This document shows positions 59,479-64,000 of a stretch of DNA of 64,000 bases, in pieces. The stretch covers positions 1 through 64,000 of the forward strand of contig JAFZZM010000017.1 in the NCBI GenBank assembly GCA_017615755.1. Reading direction: 5' to 3'. This DNA is from Clostridiales bacterium (GTDB lineage Bacteria > Bacillota > Clostridia > Saccharofermentanales > Saccharofermentanaceae). The position numbers were made by a program, and so were the translations under genes. Positions within the stretch are counted from its first letter, which is position 1; each line of letters opens with the position of its first letter. The notes under the pieces were generated by a model. The model did no database searches. It saw nothing but the letters and a program-made list of their open reading frames with translations, and was not told where the DNA came from.

Positions 59479-60582
59479 ATGCTGGATATTGCTTTATCAC
59501 CCATTCGAATCATGGATGCGGACAAGATCAAGGAAAGATCGATATTGAGCAATGTGACGGACGATGTGCCTTCTTTTATCCGCGCTTTGCAGAATGACCC
59601 CGAAAAAGAGTATTTTGTTGCCTTTGTAAAAGCACTTGACGGTGAATATATGATGGGTGTGCTTGGGTTGGAGCAGATCTCGAAGCGGAACAGAAGTGCG
59701 ATGGCTGCGATGTATTTCTGCGAGACCCTGCCGTTCCTCGAAGACAGCGGGTATACGGATGAACCGGCCATGGAATACTATAAAAAAGCCTGGGACCAGC
59801 TTTTACGCTACGCATATTTTCATCTGCATCTGCACCGTGTCAGTGTTCTTGTAGCGGTTAATGACAACCTCTCTGCACAGATCGTGGAAGCGTGCCATAT
59901 GAAGCAGGATGCGCTCCTTGAAGAAGCACTCGTGATCGATGGCATGTATTCCGACGCGGCTCTTTTTTCACTTCTTGATTCGGATTATCCGGACTATTCT
60001 GTAGGGTTTGTAGCGTATCAGCGCGGTGTCGTCGCGATCCGCGGCGATAACAGTACAGTTGAGTCCACCAGGTTTTATGCTTATGATGCCCGGATCGATG
60101 ATGATCTTGACAGAAATGTCGCGATCCGTATCGGAATTGCTGACGGACATGGCGTGTTTAAGCCTTTCGGATCGCCGGAATATCAGGATCTGCGGGATAT
60201 TGATTTCCCTGATGAAGTGAAGAAGTGTATGCAGGAGCTGAGCGAATACTTTAGTAAGAGACGCACGAGCTTTACTGTACACACATTCCCGCCATACGGA
60301 AGTGCTTTTCAGAAAAAAGTATGGGACGAGATCAAGAAGATCCCGTACGGCGTGACGAGAAGTTACGAGGATATTGCGCTTTCGCTTACGGGAAATGACA
60401 AGGTGACCGCGCGAAATATGACACGAGCTGTTGGTTCCGCGTGCCGTGATAATCCGCTTCCGATTCTTGTTCCTTGTCATCGTGTTATCGGTAAAGACGG
60501 TAAATTGGTCGGATTCTCCAGTGGCCTTGAATACAAGGGTTATCTTCTTGACCATGAGATGTTCGGCATTCACATTATGTGA
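59479..60582 (+). CDS. Fusion of a GNAT acetyltransferase and a methylated-DNA-cysteine methyltransferase
   Basis: 367 aa. Residues 1-165 look like a RimJ/RimL-type GNAT domain (IRIMDADKIKERS, FVAFVKALDGEYMMGVLGLE, HLHRVSVLVAVNDNLSAQIVEACHM, in blocks). Residues about 175-270 resemble the MGMT N-terminal domain, weakly. Residues 275-360 are the MGMT active domain: GSAFQKKVWDEIKKIPYGVTR, seen in part, and ILVPCHRVIGKDGKLVGFSSG with acceptor Cys333. MGMT repairs O6-alkylguanine by suicide transfer. This fusion is not one I know as standard. SD GGGAGG precedes ATG 59479. Confidence 0.85.
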   Translation: MLDIALSPIRIMDADKIKERSILSNVTDDVPSFIRALQNDPEKEYFVAFVKALDGEYMMGVLGLEQISKRNRSAMAAMYFCETLPFLEDSGYTDEPAMEYYKKAWDQLLRYAYFHLHLHRVSVLVAVNDNLSAQIVEACHMKQDALLEEALVIDGMYSDAALFSLLDSDYPDYSVGFVAYQRGVVAIRGDNSTVESTRFYAYDARIDDDLDRNVAIRIGIADGHGVFKPFGSPEYQDLRDIDFPDEVKKCMQELSEYFSKRRTSFTVHTFPPYGSAFQKKVWDEIKKIPYGVTRSYEDIALSLTGNDKVTARNMTRAVGSACRDNPLPILVPCHRVIGKDGKLVGFSSGLEYKGYLLDHEMFGIHIM

Positions 60583-60599
60583 GACGTGAGGTTTTCGTT

Positions 60600-61274
60600 A
60601 TGAGTAAGGTATTAATATCCCCATCGACGCTTCTGAATCCGGTTCCTGTCGTTATGGTTTCCTGTGCGGGCAAAGATCCGGGCAAGGAAGGCTCCCGGCC
60701 GAATATCATTACTGTAGCCTGGGCCGGAACGGTGAATTCCGAGCCACCTATGGTTTCGATATCCGTTAGAAAATCCAGGCATTCCCATGGCCTTATCTGT
60801 GAGACTCAGGAGTTTGTCATCAACCTTGTGTCTGAAAAACTGGTAAAGGCCTGTGATTACTGTGGTGTGAGAAGCGGAGCAAATGAAGATAAGTTCGAGG
60901 TCCTTGAGCTTCAGGCAGTTGAGACTCCGGGGCTTTCTTATGCGCCTTCGATCCTGCAGGCACCGGTATCCATTGCCTGTAAAGTAAAAGATGTGATCGA
61001 GCTCGGTTCTCACGACATGTTTCTTGCGGAAGTGACCGGCGTGACTGTCGAGGAGTCATTGATCGATGCGAAAGGCAAGATCTGCCTGGAAAAGGCCGGT
61101 TTGGTTGCGTATTCGCATGGGGAATACTACAAACTCGGTGAGATACTGGGTTTCTTCGGGTATTCTGTTGCTTCGAAGGAAGCATTGAAACGAAGAATGG
61201 CGAAAAGCGGTCAGAAACAGAAGAAAAACACAAGGAAAAATACAAAGAAAAGCGTGAAGAAAGAGCGCTTTTGA
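60600..61274 (+). CDS. Flavin reductase-like FMN-binding split-barrel protein
   Basis: 224 aa from ATG 60600 (SD GTGAGG nine bases upstream; an in-frame GTG at 60579 overlaps the previous stop). The family pattern is visible: TLLNPVPVVMVSCAG, NIITVAWAGTVNSEPPMVSI, VRKSRHSHGLI, and EFVINLVSEKLVKACDYCGV. Members bind FMN and reduce flavins or act in aromatic degradation; many have no known substrate. A Lys/Arg-rich tail of about 30 residues (KKNTRKNTKKSVKKERF) is unusual and may be disordered or nucleic-acid binding. It is the last gene before the rny promoter. Confidence 0.87.
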   Translation: MSKVLISPSTLLNPVPVVMVSCAGKDPGKEGSRPNIITVAWAGTVNSEPPMVSISVRKSRHSHGLICETQEFVINLVSEKLVKACDYCGVRSGANEDKFEVLELQAVETPGLSYAPSILQAPVSIACKVKDVIELGSHDMFLAEVTGVTVEESLIDAKGKICLEKAGLVAYSHGEYYKLGEILGFFGYSVASKEALKRRMAKSGQKQKKNTRKNTKKSVKKERF

Positions 61275-61332
61275 AGTAGTCATATTTTCACAAAAATGTA
61301 ATGTGGTATAGGTGTTTTGGTTGTGAAATAAG

Positions 61333-61362
61333 TTGACAATCGAAGTAATTTATATATAAAAT
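61333..61362 (+). promoter_or_regulatory. Sigma-A promoter of rny
   Basis: Perfect TTGACA (61333-61338), then TATAAA (61355-61360, 16-base spacer) or TAAAAT (61357-61362, 18-base spacer). Confidence 0.82.
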
Positions 61363-61365
61363 TAT

Positions 61366-61388
61366 AGGGTGTTCTTTCGGAACACTCT
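61366..61388 (+). promoter_or_regulatory. Hairpin at the expected 5' end of the rny transcript
   Basis: AGGGTGTTC pairs with GAACACTCT (one G-U) around a TTTC-type loop. It starts at about the predicted transcription start and lacks a T-run, so it is a 5'-terminal stem-loop rather than a terminator. Confidence 0.55.
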
Positions 61389-61426
61389 ATTTGTATCTTG
61401 AAAATTAAATATTGGAGGTGAGTACC

Positions 61427-63001
61427 ATAGAACTTTGGTTAGCAATTCTTTTAATTGTAATTGCTTTCGTAGTTGGTGCTCTCATCAGTGTGTTTTTTTC
61501 CGTATTATATTATCGCAAAGGCATGTCGGCAAAGCAGAAAAAGCTTGAAGAAGATATGACTAAGGCTGAAGAAGATGCTGAGAAAGTAATTGGTGAGGCG
61601 CAGAAAACTGCTGAAAGCAGAAAGAGAGAACTTCTTTTGCAGGCTAAGGAGGAGATCACCAACGCGAAGTTGGAATTGGAGCGTGACGTACGCGAGAAGA
61701 AATCCGAAATAGCCAGAGAGAGAAACCGTTTGGATCAGAAGGAGGAATCCCTCAATCGCAAGATCGAAGCCATGGAACAGAAAGAAGAGGCTTTGGATCT
61801 TCGTGTAAGCGATGTGATGGCCATGGAAGAAAAGGCCAAGGAACTCGAACATCAGAAAGTGATTGAGTTGGAGAAGGTATCCGGTTTGTCCGTAACTGAC
61901 GCAAGAACGCTTGTACTTGATGCTGCAAAGCAGGAATATAGCCATGATATGGCAGTGATGCTCAAGCAGATGGAAGAACAGACGAAGTCAGAGGCGGATA
62001 AGCGAGCACGCGAAGTGGTAGTAAATGCTATTCAGCGTTATGCTTCAGATTATGTTTCTGAAGTGACCGTTTCGGTGGTGTCCCTGCCGAATGATGAGAT
62101 GAAGGGACGTATTATCGGCCGTGAGGGAAGAAATATCCGTGCAATTGAGACAAGCACAGGAGTAGACATTATCATCGATGATACTCCAGAGGCCGTTATC
62201 CTATCGAGTTTTGACCCGATTCGACGTGAGATTGCTCGTCTTACGATCGAGAGATTGATTTTGGATGGTCGTATCCATCCTGCCAGAATCGAAGAGATGT
62301 GTAATAAAGCCCGTAAGGAAGTCAACCAGACAATCAAGCAAGAAGGTGAAAGAGCCGCTTTTGATACCGGCATCGTCGGGTTGAATCCTGAGATCATTAA
62401 GTATCTTGGACGTTTGCGTTATCGTACGAGTTATGGGCAGAATGTGTTGCAACATTCAATTGAAGTCGCCTGGCTGGCCAGCATGATGGCGGCGGAATTA
62501 GGTCTGGATGAAATGCTTGCTCGCAGAGCAGGTCTTTTACATGATATCGGAAAAGCTGCAGACTTTGAACTTGAGGGTTCTCATATAGAACTTGGTGCAG
62601 ACATCGCACGCCGTTATAAAGAAAATGATACGGTCGTTAATGCGATCATGTCCCACCATGGCGACGTTGAGCCGACTTCGGAGATTTCGGTACTGGTTGC
62701 TGCCGCAGATGCCATTTCTGCTGCAAGACCGGGTGCACGTCGTGAGAATATGGAAACGTATGTTAAGAGAATCCAAAAACTTGAAGAGATCGCTACAAGT
62801 TTTGATGGTGTCGAGAAAGCTTTCGCTATTCAGGCGGGTCGTGAGATCCGCGTAATGGTAAGCCCTGATAAGGTTTCGGATGACGATATGATCCTTAAGG
62901 CTCGTGATATCTGCAAGAAGATTGAAGAAGAGCTGGATTATCCGGGACAGATCAAGGTCAACATTATCCGTGAGACCCGTGCTTCGGATGTAGCAAAGTA
63001 A
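61427..63001 (+). CDS. rny: Ribonuclease Y, apparent ATA start codon
   Basis: About 524 aa. RNase Y is the membrane-bound endonuclease that starts mRNA decay in Firmicutes. An N-terminal membrane helix ([19 protein letters not shown]) is followed by a long charged coiled coil (about 25-170), a KH domain ([20 protein letters not shown], seen in part) and an HD domain ([23 protein letters not shown]). The frame is open from 61412, but TTG 61412 and GTG 61418 overlap the SD GGAGGTGA (61414-61421). The codon at correct spacing (eight bases after GGAGG) is ATA 61427-61429. ymdB follows, the usual order. Confidence 0.93.
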   Translation: MELWLAILLIVIAFVVGALISVFFSVLYYRKGMSAKQKKLEEDMTKAEEDAEKVIGEAQKTAESRKRELLLQAKEEITNAKLELERDVREKKSEIARERNRLDQKEESLNRKIEAMEQKEEALDLRVSDVMAMEEKAKELEHQKVIELEKVSGLSVTDARTLVLDAAKQEYSHDMAVMLKQMEEQTKSEADKRAREVVVNAIQRYASDYVSEVTVSVVSLPNDEMKGRIIGREGRNIRAIETSTGVDIIIDDTPEAVILSSFDPIRREIARLTIERLILDGRIHPARIEEMCNKARKEVNQTIKQEGERAAFDTGIVGLNPEIIKYLGRLRYRTSYGQNVLQHSIEVAWLASMMAAELGLDEMLARRAGLLHDIGKAADFELEGSHIELGADIARRYKENDTVVNAIMSHHGDVEPTSEISVLVAAADAISAARPGARRENMETYVKRIQKLEEIATSFDGVEKAFAIQAGREIRVMVSPDKVSDDDMILKARDICKKIEEELDYPGQIKVNIIRETRASDVAK

Positions 63002-63011
63002 TGGAGAACAG

Positions 63012-63044
63012 AAAGGACCGTTTCGATAGGAACGGTCCTTTTTT
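63012..63044 (+). terminator. Intrinsic terminator after rny
   Basis: AAAGGACCGTT pairs with AACGGTCCTTT over an eight-to-ten-base loop, followed by T's. Confidence 0.93.
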
Positions 63045-63093
63045 CGTGCAAAAAGTCGAATTTCGGCAAATATAGGGAAGAAGCCCTATTTTG

Positions 63094-63102
63094 TGGTAGA
63101 AT
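63094..63102 (+). promoter_or_regulatory. Extended -10 promoter for ymdB
   Basis: TGG-TAGAAT at 63094-63102, 34 bases before the start; no good -35. A small AGGGAAGAAGCCCT hairpin lies just upstream. Confidence 0.5.
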
Positions 63103-63136
63103 ACATATCAGATTTCTTAGAATTGAGGAAGCGATA

Positions 63137-63925
63137 TTGCGAGTACTTTTTGTCGGTGATGTGGTCGCCCATCCGGGTAAACGCATACTGAAGAATAAAC
63201 TGAAGAGTTTTCTGGCCGAGAATGCCGTCGATGCCTGTGTTGTCAACGCGGAAAATGTTGCAGCCGGTCTTGGTATCAACTTTAGTTCTGCCAAGGACAT
63301 CTTTGCATGTGGTGCGGATTGCATTACTCTCGGGAATCATTCTTTTTCCTGTCCGGATTATCTGCGGTTTGCCGATTCGGAGAAGAAGATCATCCGTCCG
63401 GCTAATGTAAGTTATGACTGGCCGGGTTTTGATGAATACTGCATCGATCTGAAAGAGAAAGGAAGACTGCTTGTTGTAAGTATCATGGGGCAGATCTTTA
63501 TTACTCCTGTAGCAGACTCGCCTTTCCGGTATTTCGAACAGAATATCGAAAGATGGAAAGAGACGTATTCGCCTACCAATATTCTTGTTGATTTTCATGC
63601 GGAAACGACCAGTGAGAAGCTTTCTTTCGGGGCTTTTGTGGATGGCAAGGTGTCTTTGCTTCTTGGAACACATACACATGTGACCACTGCGGATGAGAAG
63701 ATCCTTCCATGTGGAACCGGATATATCACGGATGTGGGTATGACCGGAACGACTACCGGAATCATCGGAATGAATCCGGATGCATCATTGCGCAGAATGA
63801 AAGACAAACTCCCTTCCAAGTATGTTGCCGCCGAAGGACCTGCCGAGCTGAATGCGATCCTGGCAGATCTTGATATCAATAACGGAAAATGTTTGAAAAT
63901 TGAAAGGATACGGATCTATGAATGA
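63137..63925 (+). CDS. ymdB: YmdB family metallophosphoesterase
   Basis: 262 aa. Known in Bacillus as a cyclic-nucleotide phosphodiesterase affecting biofilm and motility choice, encoded next to rny. Metal ligands are seen: VLFVGDVVAHPGK (Asp), NAENVAAGLGI, LGNHSFSC (Asn-His), VDFHAETTSEK (His) and LLGTHTHVTTADE (HxH), with GTGYITDVGMTG near the C-terminus. TTG 63137 has SD GAGGAA six bases upstream. Its stop overlaps the next gene by eight bases. Confidence 0.94.
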   Translation: MRVLFVGDVVAHPGKRILKNKLKSFLAENAVDACVVNAENVAAGLGINFSSAKDIFACGADCITLGNHSFSCPDYLRFADSEKKIIRPANVSYDWPGFDEYCIDLKEKGRLLVVSIMGQIFITPVADSPFRYFEQNIERWKETYSPTNILVDFHAETTSEKLSFGAFVDGKVSLLLGTHTHVTTADEKILPCGTGYITDVGMTGTTTGIIGMNPDASLRRMKDKLPSKYVAAEGPAELNAILADLDINNGKCLKIERIRIYE

Positions 63926-64000
63926 TGAGAGTCCAAAGAAGGTGACCTGGATCACCTATTCATTATTTGCCGAGCTTTTCCTGTTGCTCGCAGGTATCGA
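63918..64000 (+). CDS. Start of a membrane protein (runs off the window)
   Basis: 27 codons are visible from ATG 63918, overlapping the ymdB stop. MNDESPKKVTWITYSLFAEL and the hydrophobic FLLLAGI that follows suggest an N-terminal membrane helix. Too short to name. Confidence 0.6.
   Translation, partial: MNDESPKKVTWITYSLFAELFLLLAGI

Noticed and set aside
1..64000. Prophage, insertion sequence, integron or CRISPR array
   Set aside because: No transposase, integrase, phage structural genes, att-like duplications or regularly spaced repeats were seen; most genes are core functions with uniform base use.

Overview
The window reads as a chromosomal segment of an anaerobic Gram-positive Firmicute of class Clostridia. 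The evidence is strong Shine-Dalgarno sites, sigma-A type promoters (TTGACA-N17-TATAAT-like), RqcH, YsxC, RNase Y with YmdB, LytR-CpsA-Psr, DUF3048, DUF5688 and DUF4214 proteins, a Gram-positive LexA box and a tandem Spo0A-type box. Thr/Glu-rich linkers after lipoprotein signals and the nitrogenase-like genes without a nif set recall Lachnospiraceae, Oscillospiraceae or Saccharofermentans-like gut and digester bacteria. That placement is inference. No phage, insertion sequence or CRISPR array was seen.

Layout. 1-10.3 kb: end of purL, then rsmA, a ZapA-like gene, a U32 peptidase, dut, a CorA-like channel, a membrane-anchored hydrolase-like protein, tsaD and smpB, mostly overlapping or closely spaced. 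10.3-18 kb: envelope genes (VanZ, DUF3048 lipoprotein, LytR-CpsA-Psr with a PP2C-like/SH3 membrane protein), a Gfo/Idh/MocA oxidoreductase and pyrimidine-nucleoside phosphorylase. 18-21 kb: ruvC-ruvA-ruvB-queH behind a consensus promoter and LexA box. 20.9-25.7 kb (minus): two long PRPP synthetase paralogues, a small membrane protein and rqcH. 25.8-31.9 kb: ysxC, comEC, holA, icd and a SEC-C protein. 31.9-37.7 kb: radC, a DUF5688 gene and the mreC-mreD-mrdA cell-shape cluster, without mreB. 37.7-41.7 kb: a degenerate methylglyoxal-synthase-like gene with a glyoxalase-II-like hydrolase, then three Tad-pilus-like membrane genes behind tandem Spo0A boxes. 41.7-48.6 kb: a small membrane protein, yerC-like regulator, secA, then a purine-nucleoside phosphorylase/SAH hydrolase/SAH-MTA deaminase set. 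48.7-51 kb: tRNA-Arg(CCT), a secreted LRR/DUF4214 protein and a tiny membrane protein.

51-57.7 kb (minus) is the most unusual region. One tightly overlapping operon encodes a small TM1266-family protein (broken by a one-base frameshift), a FecCD-type permease, an ABC ATPase fused to a second TM1266-like domain, a NifH-like reductase, two NifD/K-like subunits and a substrate-binding lipoprotein. A terminator-like hairpin lies just before its first start codon. This looks like an uptake system coupled to a nitrogenase-like reductase of unknown substrate.

57.8-64 kb: tRNA-Thr(CGT) with a consensus promoter and a terminator, a sugar-type solute-binding lipoprotein, a GNAT-MGMT fusion, a flavin reductase-like protein, RNase Y (apparently starting at ATA), ymdB and the first codons of a membrane protein.

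No gene-free stretch exceeds 300 bases; the longest are about 57,670-57,889, 25,700-25,898 and 38,851-39,013, and their content is listed.
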